Shown here: positions 20,763 to 31,914 of the stretch, piece by piece
Numbering within the stretch: the stretch's first letter is position 1
How the letters are laid out: every line of letters starts with the position of its first letter
Notes under the pieces: model-generated
Database searches by the model: none
What the model was told of the DNA's origin: nothing
Seen by the model: only the letters and a program-made list of their open reading frames with translations
NCBI RefSeq assembly: GCF_026210795.1
Contig: NC_089452.1
Span: forward strand, 3,348,001-3,412,000
Length of the DNA: 64,000 nt
DNA from: Rhizophagus irregularis
Lineage: Eukaryota > Glomeromycota > Glomeromycetes > Glomerales > Glomeraceae
Reading direction: 5' to 3'
Made by a program: the position numbers and the translations under genes

Positions 20763-23700
20763 ATGTCATGGAAAGAAATTGATAAAGTTGTTAATCCACA
20801 TTATGCAAAGAAACCTGATCTTGCAAAATTAATTAATGATGGAGAAGTAAAAGAAGAGAACTTAGATCATCATGCAATGCATGATCTTGCAAAAATATAT
20901 TCTAATGAAAAAGCCATTTATTGGAATGAAAAAGCAGCAGAAAATGAAAATATATGTGCAATACTTACTTTAGCTGAATGGTATAAAAATGGAATAAAAA
21001 CAGAAAAGAATTTAGAAAAAGCCTTTTATTGGTATCAAAAAGCAGCTGAAAATGGTTATAATTGCGCAATGTTTAATTTGGCAATATGTTATTACAATGG
21101 AGAAGGAACGGAGAAAAACTTAGAAATGGCCTTTTATTGGAATCAAAAAGCAGCAGAAAATGGTAATGATAATGCAATGTCTAATTTGGCATTTTGTTAT
21201 TACAATGGAGAAGGAACAGAGAAGAACTTAGAAATGGCCTTTTATTGGAATCAAAAAGCAGCAGAAAATGGTAATGATAATGCAATGTCTAATTTGGCAA
21301 TATGTTATTACAATGGAGAAGGAACGGAGAAAAACTTAGAAATGGCCTTTTATTGGAATCAAAAAGCAGCAGAAAATGGTAATGATAATGCCATGTCTAA
21401 TTTGGCATTTTGTTATTACAATGGAGAAGGAACGGAGAAGAACTTAGAAAAGGCCTTTTATTGGAATCAAAAAGCAGCAGAAAATGGCCACACTAATGCG
21501 ATGTTTAATTTAGCTGGATATTATTACAATGGAAAAGGAACAGAAAAGAATTTAATAAAAGCCTTTTATTGGTATCAAAAAGCAGCAGAAAATAGTAATA
21601 ACCATCATGCTATGCATGATTTAGCTGAATGTTATTACAATGGAAAAGGAATAGAAAAGAACTTTGATAAAGCCTTTTATTGGCATCAAAAAGCAGCAGA
21701 AAATGGTAATAAATGTGCAATGAATCATTTAGCCCATTATTATAATAATGGAGAAGGAACAGAAAAGAATTTAGAAAAAGCCTTTTATTGGTGTCAAAAA
21801 GCATTTGAAAATGGTAATAATGATGTAATATTTAATTTGGCTGAATTTTATTTCAACGGAAAAAGAACAAAAGAGAATTTTGAAAAAGCCTTTTATTGGT
21901 GTCAAAAAGCAGCAAAAAATGGTCACATTGGTGCAATGAATCATTTGGCTATGTGTTATTACAATGGAGAAGGAACAAAAAAGAATTTAGAAAAAGCCTT
22001 TTATTGGTATCAAAAAGCAGCTGAAAATGGTAGTATATGTGCAATTAATCATTTAGCTGAATGTTATGAAAATGGAGAAGGAACAGAAAAGAACTTTGAT
22101 AAAGCATTTGACTGGTATCAAAAAGCAGCTGAAAATGGTGATAAATGTGCAATGAATCATTTAGCCAAATATTATGAAAATGGGAAAGGATCAGAAAAGA
22201 ATTTAAAAAAAGCTTTTGATTGGTATCAAAAAGCAGCAGAAAATGATCATATTGATGCAATGAATCATTTGGCTATATGTTATTATAATGGAAAAGGAAC
22301 AGAAAAGAATTTAGAAAGAGCCTTTTATTGGTGTCAAAAAGCAGCAGAAAATGGTCACATTGATGCAATGAGTTATTTGGCTATATGTTATTACAATGGA
22401 GAAGGAACAGAAAAGAATTTAGAAAAAGCTTTTGATTGGTATCAGAAAGCAGCAGAAAATGGTCACACCAATGCAATGTTTAATTTAGCTATATATTATT
22501 ACAATGGAGAAGGAATAAAAAAGAACTTAGAAAAAGCCTTTAATTGGTATCAAAAAGCAGCAGAAAATGGTCATATTGATGCAATGTTTAATTTGGCTAT
22601 ATGCTATTACAGTAAAGAAGAAGCGGAAAAGAATTTTAAAAAAGCCTATCAAAATGCAATTAAAAATAGTTATATTATTAATACATTGTTTAATTATTAT
22701 AATAAAATAAAAACAAAAAAGAATTTAAAAAAAGCCTTTAACTGGTATCAAAAAGCAGCAGAAAATGATCATATTAATGCAATGTTTAATTTGGCTATAT
22801 GTTATTACAATGGAAAAGGAACAGAAAAGAGTTTAGAAAAAGCCTTTTATTGGCATCAAAAAGCAGCAGAATATGGTCATACTAATGCAATAAAAATGGC
22901 CTTTTATTGGTATCAAAAAGCAGCAGAAAATGGTAATGATAATGCAATGTTTAATTTGGCAATATGTTATAGAAATGGTAAAGTAATAAAAAAGAATTTG
23001 GAAAAAGCTTTTTATTGGTGTCAAAAAGCAGCAGAAAACAATAATTATAATGCTATGAATATTTTAGCTATGCATTATTATGGTGGTGAAGGAACAGATA
23101 ATAACTTAGAAAAAGCCTTTTACTGGATTCAAAAATCAGCTGAAAATGATAATGAGCAAGCGCAATATATTCTTTCATTATTATATTATAATGGTAAAGG
23201 AACAGAGAAGAACTTAGAAAAAGCCTTTTATTGGTATAAAAAAACAGCAGAAAATGGACACACTAATGCGATGTTTAATTTGGCTATATGTTATTATAAT
23301 GGAAAAGGAACAGAAAAGAATTTAGAAAAAGCCTTTTATTGGTGTCAAAAAGCAATTGAAAATGGCCACACTAATGCAATAAAAAAGCTTTTTTATTGGT
23401 ATCAAAAAGCAGCTGAAAATGGTAATGACAATGCAATATTTAATTTGGCTGTATGTTATTACAATGGAAAAGGAACAGAAAAGAATTTAGAAAAAGCCTT
23501 TTATTGGTATCAAAAAGCAGTAGAAAATAGTAATAACCATCATGCTATGCACGATTTAGCTGAATGTTATTACAATGGAAAAGGAATAGAAAAGAACTTT
23601 GATAAAGCCTTTTATTGGTATCAAAAAGCAGCTGAAAATGGTAATATATGTGCAATGAATCATTTAGCCTATTGTTATAATAATAGAGAAGGAACAGAAA

Positions 23701-26547
23701 AGAATTTAGAAAAAGCCTTTTATTGGTGTCAAAAAGCAGTTGAAAATGGTAATGTTGATGCAATATTTAATTTGGCTGTATTTTATCACAATGGAGAAGG
23801 AACAGAAAAGAATTTAGATAAAGCCTTTTATTGGAATCAAAAAGCAGTTGAAAATGGTCAGATTAATGCAATGTTTAATTTAGCTATGTGTTACTACAAT
23901 GGGGAAGGAACAGAAAAGAATTTAGAAAAAGCCTTTTATTGGTGTCAAAAAGCAATTGAAAATGGTCACATTGGTGCAATGAATCATTTGGCTATATATT
24001 ATTACAATGGAGAAGGAACAGAAAAGAATTTAGAAAAAGCCTTTTATTGGTATCAAAAAGCAGCAGAAAATGGAGATACTATTGCGATGTTTAATTTGGC
24101 TAATATATATTATTACAATGGAAAAGGAGAAAAGAATTTAGAAAAAGCCTTTTATTGGTATCAAAAAGCAGCAGAAAATGGACACACAAATGCGATGTTT
24201 AATTTGGCTAGATATTATTACAATGGAGAAGGAACAGAAAAGAATTTAGAAAAATCCTTTTATTGGTGCCAAAAAGCAGTAGAAAATAGTAATAATCATC
24301 ATTTCATGCATGATTTAGCTGAAAGTTATTACAGAGGAAAAGGAATAGAAAAGAACTTTGATAAAGCCTTTTATTGGCATCAAAAAGCAGCTGAAAATGG
24401 TAATGTATGTGCAATGAATCATTTAGCCAGTTGTTATGAAAATGGAGAAGGAACAGAAAAGAATTTAGATAAAGCCTTTTATTGGTGTCAAAAAGCAGCG
24501 GAAAATGGTAACGATGATGCAATATTTAAATTGGCCGGATATTATCACAATGGAAAAGGAACAGAAAAGAATTTAGAAAAAGCCTTTTATTGGAATCAAA
24601 AAGCAGCGGAAAATGGAAACACTAATGCGATGTATAATTTGGCTAATACATATTATTATGAAGGAAAAGGAACAGAAAAGAATTTAAAAAAAGCCTTTTA
24701 TTGGTGTCAAAAAACAGTTGAAAATGGTCACATTGGTGCAATGAATCATTTGGCTGTATGTTATCACGGTGGAATAGGAATAGAAATAAATTTTAAAAAA
24801 GCCTTTTATTGGTATCAAAAGGCAGCTGAAAATGGTAATATATGTTCAATGTATCATTTAGCTGAGTGGTATAAAAATGGAAAAGGAATAGAAAAGAATT
24901 TACAAAAAACCCTTTATTGGTACCAAAAAGCAATTAAAACTGCACAAAATAATTCTAAAGCTAAATATGAGACTTGTATTCATCATGATTTAAGTAGCAA
25001 GGTAGAACTAATTAAGTCAATGGAAAGATTTATAATTGAATCAAATGAAGAGGATTATAATGAATGTCATGAATGCAATATGAAAAGAAGACCTTCAAAA
25101 AAGAATCAACAAATTTGTATAATTTGTTATCAAGCAAAATTATTATATAGGCAAAGTGGAAATAAAATTATAGACGAATTCATCAAATATACACAAATTA
25201 ATTTTATTCAAGAATCTAGCAGAATGAAATTTATTTCCTTTGATCGATTTAAAAACATAGAATTTATTAAAGCAGGAGGATTTAGTAAAATTTATAAAGC
25301 TACATGGATTGACGGTCCACATAGTTGGAATGAAGAAAAAGAAGATTTTGAATATAAAGATCCTAATATAATAGTTGCTTTAAAACAGCTTAATAACTCT
25401 GAAAATATTTCACTCGAAGAGTTAAAAGAGGTAAGCAAATTATTTTATTTAATTTTAACAATAATCTATTTTTTTAATATAATAAGGAAGACTTACATTA
25501 ATTTTATAATTTCAGCTTTTAATGATTTATATTGCTGATATAGACAATAATTTTATTGATTCTTCACTTTATTTAAATGAATATTATGGAATTACTCAAA
25601 ATCCCGATACTAAAGATTTTATTATAATTATGAAATATTATAAATTTGATTTAAGAAATTATATAACAAAAAGTAAAGACTTTTATAATATTGAATGGAA
25701 TAAAAAATTAAAAATACTCAGGTATATTGCCGTAGGACTTAATCATCTTCATAATCAAGGTATTATTCATCGAGATTTGCATAGTGGAAATATTCTTTGT
25801 GAAAATGATGATTATGTAGTAATAAGTGATTTAGGAATAAGTAAATCAGCAATGGAATCCACAAATGATAATAAGAGTGTATATGGTATTATTCCATATA
25901 TGGCTCCAGAGATTTTGCAAAGAAAAGAATATACTATATGTTCGGATATTTACAGTTTTGGTATGATCATGTGGGAACTTATGACAGGTAGATTACCATT
26001 TGAGGATCAAACTAACGATGTTGGACTTGTGAGTAAAATATGCTATGATGGCCTTCTCCCTCCAATAACAGCTAATGCACCTAAGGGTTATATTGAACTG
26101 ATGCAAGAATGCTGGAATTCCGATCCTGATAAAAGACCAGAAGCTGATAATATAAATAATAGGTTATGTATTATGTTAAATGAAGAAGTTAGTAATCCAA
26201 CAGAAATTATAAAATCGACAGATATTGCACCTATAGATAATCCAAAAAGTAAACAATTAAGCAATGAAATATTTACAAGTTCGAAAGAACTAGGTAATTA
26301 ACCTGATTTTACTAATTAAAATCGTTTTTTTATAATATTAAACTTAATACTTTTTTCTTAATTATTTAGAGCCACTTTATCCAAAAAAAAGAATGATTGA
26401 AAATAATCTAATTAAAGATACTAATTGTGGTATGTTTCGTTAAATTATCTTCGTATAACAAATTAAAGAAGTCAATATTAATTAACTTATTACTTTTTAG
26501 GACGTTGTTATATAACGAAAGCAAATGAATTTGACATTGATATTTAA
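20763..26547 (+). CDS. Sel1-repeat array fused to a TKL-type protein kinase (1850 aa)
   Basis: Exons 20763-25430, 25516-26293, 26370-26429 and 26501-26547 (introns 85, 76 and 71 nt; donors GTAAGC, GTAATT, GTATGT; acceptors CAG/TAG/TAG) join in frame to a TAA, giving 1850 aa. Residues about 40-1400 are about 39 Sel1-like repeats of 36 residues (pattern A..NLA.CYYNG.GTEKNLEKAFYW.QKAAENG), two of them truncated. Then follow a paired CxxC knuckle (CHEC...CIIC, about 1434-1457) and a complete kinase domain: glycine loop GGFSKIY (about 1505), VALK lysine, HRDLHSGNIL (about 1641), DLG (about 1659), APE (about 1686) and SDIYSFGMIMWE. The last small exons encode a tail ending NEFDIDI. Sel1 repeats act as protein-binding scaffolds, and the kinase looks catalytically competent (inference). 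In many related fungal proteins the Sel1 part follows the kinase; here it precedes it. Confidence 0.88.
20880..24960 (+). repeat. 108-bp coding tandem repeat (Sel1 units)
   Basis: About 39 units of 108 bp encode the Sel1-like repeats of the gene above. Units are very similar in sequence, especially the first block (21060-21480), where four successive units differ by a few bases. A marked variant with SNNHHAMHDLAE recurs at units 8, 27 and 34 together with its neighbours, showing duplication of multi-unit blocks. Two units (about 22880 and 23380) have lost about 51 bp without breaking the frame. Confidence 0.9.
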
Positions 26548-27640
26548 AATGTAAATTTTAAATTAGTAGGCTTATTATTTATTTATTTCAATTTATTTAC
26601 CTATATTACAAAATTCGTAAATATTATTAGTATAGTACCTCCTCCCTATTACGTAATTGATTGTGAAACATAGATTAGCCTTTTTTTTGAATTTTTACGT
26701 ATTGTTGAATTATATATATATATTTTCAATCATATAATGTATTGTATATCTTAAATAAATGTAAATGTATTTATTAAATATATATAAAACAGTTCGTGAC
26801 GTTAACCAATATAAATACCACCGTACAATATCTATATTATCGTACGGCTAATGCAGATCATCGATATTGTACGCAAAGAAACTATCGATATTCAATATTG
26901 TACGCAAATAAACTATTGATATCAATATTGTACGATAATGAAGATAATGAAAATATCGGTCAAATAAAATCAGCATGATCCTATAGGGCCGTGCGATAAT
27001 CTGTTATAAAAATTACTTATTATACTATTATTATAATATTAGTAATTATTTAAAATGCAAAACCAAATTAAACCAAATTCATGATTTATGTAATAGTTCT
27101 GTTTATCCAATTATGATTACTAAAAAGTGGTTGTTTAAAAATCACGAGAAGGCAGTAAAAAAAATTGATGACTTTCTTATACCTACATATGATATGATTC
27201 ATTTATTTAGGATACAAGTTTTTTAAAAAATAAAGATGAACAATTCGAATATTTCATCTCGCAAAATACCGTATTAATTGAAGGCTAATAAAATGAAATG
27301 AAATTACGCACCTATTCGTAAATATAAAAAAGCCTTTCATCTAATAAAATTTATATAGTAAAATTAATTTTTTATGAATATAAACAATTCGTTATAATCT
27401 TTTTCGATAAATTAAATACAGATTTATACTCATAATAAAAATTTAACATACTTGTTTTAATTCTCATAATCATCTATTAGCGATATATTTATTATGATAT
27501 TGGATTATTTTATTCCGAAGAACTGAAAAAATTTATGTACTTCAGAAACTTATTTTTACAATCGAGAATTATATTTAAAACATAATCAATTAAAGTAATA
27601 CGCGGCGTACCATTATAATAATTTTTAAATTTTATTTATG
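26548..27640. other. intergenic; short repeats at 26800-26960
   Basis: AT-rich. Three or four units of about 36-38 bp on 'atcgatattgtacgcaaa(g/t)aaact' lie at about 26850-26940. Otherwise nothing recognised. Confidence 0.5.
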
Positions 27641-27668
27641 AAAATTAATCAAGTAAATTGAATAATTA

Positions 27669-28070
27669 TTATCTAACGCCATCACAATTTATTAATTTTT
27701 TCCCAGCTCCGTGTATTTCTAAAAATATTTTTGTTTCTTTGTCACTATTTCCCTCATGGTATAGGTCTGGGTTGAGACTGTGGATTCCAAGCAATGTGAA
27801 CAGCCAAGTCTGGAAGAGCTTGGGTAAGGCAAAAATTCTGCTTTGGTAGAAGAAAATGTGCGATAGAAGCTTTGAAAGTGATATGCCCATTTTTGTTGTA
27901 TTGTCTTTGTTACAAAGTAAAGAGCCGTCAGTGTATATGTTCAGTAATGATTGAGATTGAATAGCAGAACAAATATAGAGTACTAGGTCATTCTTCAACG
28001 AGGTTGACGTATCGAGGAGAGAATGAATAAGTGTATAATTAATAGTGAATGAGTTTATTTTATTTTATTA
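27669..28070 (-). pseudogene. LINE-type RNase H fragment, decayed
   Basis: The minus-strand frame encodes ...LLDTSTSLKNDLVLYICSA then IQSQSLLNIYTDGSL...TKMGI. The YTDGS motif with a following KMG is the first catalytic-aspartate strand of an RNase H fold. After a frame change, the same strand continues with SSTKAE, which matches the strand-helix carrying the second acidic residue in LINE RNase H domains. The rest is out of frame and stops. It looks like a dead piece of a non-LTR retrotransposon. There is no nearby reverse-transcriptase portion. Confidence 0.6.
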
Positions 28071-28379
28071 CTAGAAGAGTAGTATAACCAAAACTATTAC
28101 AAATAAAAGCAAAACAACATTCACATGATTGATAACTAAATACGTGTATAGAATTTTGGAAATTCATCCCCTACGGGACCTCACCCTTGGATGAGTGGAA
28201 GTAGTCATTTTTTGGTGATCGACTGATCGTTAAATTACATCACGTGACTTTACGTAATGTGCATATAAAAAACAGGTTTTTGGAAAAAAAGGTTTTCTTT
28301 TCTTTCAGAAGGGTTATGCTTTTTCATTTCAGAAAGTTATGTCTTCATTTCTTTCAGTATATTATATTCTTTTATGTTT

Positions 28380-29230
28380 TTCGCCATAGTGGTGAGTTTA
28401 TGTTACTGATAGCGGTTAGTATAACACTATAATTATATCTTGTATAATGTAATGCTTAATCAAAAAGTTCGTCGATTTACAAAAAATTGAGCGTAATAAT
28501 AATCAGTTTATTTTATTTACCAGATAGTAAAGCAACAGAACTATATAATAAAAGGGGCCTTGTTGGAACATGGACATTTGCGCGCATGCTCCTGATAGCG
28601 GTTGGTATCAATCTTGGTGTACTATAAAGTGGTGCAGGAGTGTAAAATTCGTCGATAACAAAAAATTGGGCGTAATAATAATCAGTTTATTTTACTTACC
28701 AGATAGTAAGGCGTCAGAATTATATATTGGAAGGGATCTTATTGGATCATGGACGTTTGCGCGAATGCTCCTGACAGCGGTTGGTATCGATCTTGGTGTG
28801 TAAAGTAGCGCAGGAGTGTAAAAATTCGTCGATTACATAAAATTGGGCGTAATAATAATCATTTTTATTTATTTATCAGATTGAAAGGCGTCAGGATTAT
28901 ATATCTTAAGGGGTATTGTTGGTCATGGACGTTTGCGCGCTTCTGACAGCGATCTTAGTATATATTCAGGTGCGAAAAATTCGTTGATACATAAAATTGT
29001 GTTTAATCAGTTTTTTTAGATAGAAAAGCGTCAAGAAAAGGTCTTGTTGGGTCATGGACATTTGCGCGCAGGCCCTTGATAGCGGTTTGTATCGAACTAT
29101 CGAACTTGGGTGTATAAAGTAGCGCAAAAACGTCGATTACGGTACGGAAAAGTCTGTCTAACAATAATCAGTCTTTTTTGTTAACTAGATATAAAAATGT
29201 CATGATTATATAACGGAAGAACTCTTGATG
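28380..29230 (+). repeat. four to five degenerate tandem copies of an exon-like module, about 170 bp
   Basis: Each unit carries, in order, 'ttcgtcgat.ac.aaaaatt', 'gcgtaataataatcagttta', 'ttacttaccagatagtaa', 'ggatcttattgg.tcatggac' and 'tttgcgcg...ctcctga.agcggttggtatc'. Full units start at about 28460, 28645 and 28825, with worn ones at about 28980 and 29125 and a partial one before 28440. Units 1 and 2, read after the 'ttaccag' acceptor-like word, encode similar peptides: DSKATELYNKRGLVGTWTFA and DSKASELYIGRDLIGSWTFA, each followed by RMLL.AVGI.LGV. Later units are broken. No parent gene is identified. Confidence 0.6.
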
Positions 29231-29940
29231 GTAAAGATATTGGTTCTTTATATAATCATATTAGCTTTTATATAGGCAAATTTTAGATTTATATATTTTT
29301 TACTACTTTGACAATAGTTCACCTTTCAGTTTTTTTTCTGTAAAAAAAAAAATTTATTGAAGGTCGGCCATATTGATCAATAGTCTGTTCTTGTTGAAGC
29401 TTGTTGAAATAGAGATTAACAAACTTCTTTTATGATAGAAATTATTAAGAATGTTTATGAAATGTTTCTATAAAGTTTTGAGAATAATTTCTTATTCTTC
29501 TTAGTAACATTAATTTTTTTGATTTATTATTTTTTTTTTTATTAATAGTCATAAAATTGTGTTGCAGTGTATTAATCTTTTTACAAGAGAAATTATAGGA
29601 TTTCATAATTCAAATCATTAAAAAAATTTAAGACTTAGAATTATCATCCAAAAAAGAGTTCGGGCATAGATAGATATATAGTAGGTATAATTACTGTAAT
29701 TCATTTAATGACATTTTAAATATCGAATCTAAATTTATTATATTATTAAAATTATTAAAATAATTCGCAGCTCTCGTTAAGATTTATTACTTTATTTAAA
29801 AAATATTCAGAACTTTCTGATAGAATGCTTCTTTCAAACAAAATAACACGACTTCTAATGCAATAAATAGTCTGCTCACGTGAAAACCAATTTATCGAAA
29901 TTAGCGTTTCATTAATATAATTGAAAATTTTAGAACGTTG

Positions 29941-30225
29941 TATCTAGCGACCCTGTGATACGATTTCGAAATTTAAGTCGTGATTCGAAATCTCCTTCTT
30001 GAAAATATCACTTGAGATGAGTCATCTTTAATAGCAGTAAAGACATATCAATTTGAATTTTTCGAAAAAATAACTTAATAAATTTAACAGAAAAAAAATC
30101 AATCGCTCATATCCTTGGCTCTATTAAAGATGAAAACTTCTAACTCATCTCATGTGATACAACCAGGAAAGAAGTGTCGAATCAAAGTATAAATCTGATA
30201 TTGAATCACAGGTTCGCAGGATATT
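29941..30225. mobile_element. 285-bp imperfect inverted-repeat element
   Basis: The arms of about 95 bp match in inverse orientation: 'tatctagcgaccctgtgat' at the left against 'aatcacaggttcgcaggata' at the right, and 'cacttgagatgagt' against 'actcatctcatgtg' nearer the centre. No coding capacity; the target duplication is unclear. Confidence 0.6.
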
Positions 30226-31119
30226 ATATCGTTCTAAAGTTTTTCTATATAAATACTACTGTATTAAATAAACACTAATTAGTTTCGGCAAATGGCTTTC
30301 ACGTAATTAATTAATTATCTGATAACGAAACTGAAATTTTTTTTTTTTTTTAATAATTTTACCCAAATTGCAATAATTACTTTCGGATGTATCCTATTTA
30401 CTATTAATTATTTTTTTAACATTACATTGGTCACAAATTTCTTCATTTTATATTTTCTGAAAATAAATAAGACCAATGATTTTATAAGCGATAATAAATA
30501 ATGCTGTATTCATTTGAAAGTAAAAATAATTTATTATTTTATTAAAAACATTTGACCTCTTATTATTAAACGACTCGATGCTATAAGTTATTGTTTAATT
30601 AGACATGTACTGTTAAAAAAAACGTGTATATACTGTATAAACGGATCATAAAATCCATTGGAATTAGCGAATTTTCTTGATAAAAATATAAAATTATTAT
30701 GAACATAAACTTAAAACGCGCGTTATAAATCTTGTCATTTATATATGTAAAAATTTATCATACATTTCGAGAATACTATAAATTTAATTCGAAAATTTAA
30801 CGTCTGAATTATTATTATCCCCGTTTTCAAGATTAAAGATCACGCGACAAAATGTGCACAGCACAAAAATTGGTTTCCACTATTTAATACAACTCACATG
30901 ACACAGCTCTACTTTCTATTTAAATTGTCCAGTTACACACGAATATAACCGACTTAGACTAAATAAAATATAATTACATTATTTCAAGTATATAAGAGTT
31001 AAATTTCGTCATATTTAAATCATAAAAATAAAATTATTTGTAATAAAATTATTATAAAATATACATTCTTTTATTTTTGTATTTCGTTTTTTGTTTTTTA
31101 AAATATTTTTTCATTAAAA
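30226..31119. other. intergenic, no gene recognised
   Basis: AT-rich with a T run at 30337-30350; no frames or repeats of note. Confidence 0.5.
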
Positions 31120-31248
31120 ATGGATCATAGTCTTCTTCATGCGATGAATATATTTCTGGCTCAAGAATTAGAAGACGAGGCAGATTTATCTATTTTCGTG
31201 CTCAACAATTGTTTTAAGATCTTTAATATACTTATTTATTTTTCTTAA
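31120..31248 (+). CDS. very small hypothetical frame, 42 aa
   Basis: ATG start after an A run. The peptide begins MDHSLLHAMNIFLAQELEDE and ends at TAA. It is acidic and amphipathic at the start and hydrophobic at the end. It could be a first exon or fragment of a transposase-like gene, or chance. No relative is recognised. Confidence 0.2.
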   Translation: MDHSLLHAMNIFLAQELEDEADLSIFVLNNCFKIFNILIYFS

Positions 31249-31447
31249 GAATGGTTCTTAATTATATTAAAATGATACCAAAGAACGCATCGAATCAATC
31301 CCCATCTCGTCCCTTACACATTTCATCCGAGAACAATTTCAGAAGAGAAAAAATATTTAATTCTTCAAGTTATTTTACAATTCGATTCGGAAAGGTGTAA
31401 AATTCGGAAGGTGTAAAGAGTTATACTGTTATGGGGTTGTTTTTCCG

Positions 31448-31555
31448 TCACCACAAATACCACTACCACAACAAACATCATCATCACCACAACTATGTCC
31501 ACGATCACCACAACCACTTCCATCTCAATCACCCACGATCACAACTATAGCTCGC
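31448..31555 (+). repeat. CAC/ACC/ATC trinucleotide-rich low-complexity stretch
   Basis: Runs of 'caccacaa', 'catcatcatcacc' and 'cgatcaccacaacca' about 0.4 kb upstream of the MLKL-like gene. Probably promoter-proximal low-complexity sequence. Confidence 0.6.
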
Positions 31556-31914
31556 GTGGATTCTTTGCTATTGATATGCATAATCAAATTAATATTTTAA
31601 GAAATTAACTAAATAGTATAGAAAGTACCGGGAAGAATGATTATAGAATAAATAATTTAACCTCAATATACATCGGGAGAGCGCACACATGATCGACTGT
31701 TTACATTTGTTATCTCATTTAAAACCACTAATCTAGTTATAATCTGCATGGAAAAGCGGATTATATAACACTGATTAACTTTTTTTACATTAGATCGAAT
31801 ACAATCGACCCATTTCAGTATACGATCATCATAATTTGGTAAATGAATTGAAAAAACTTTATTTAAACAGAATTTTTTGCATATTTTTTTTTCTCATTCG
31901 AGCACTCGAGCACA

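Noticed and set aside
21610-24522. Several 60-70-codon minus-strand frames repeated along the Sel1 array
   Set aside because: They are the antisense of successive Sel1 repeats and recur with the repeat period.
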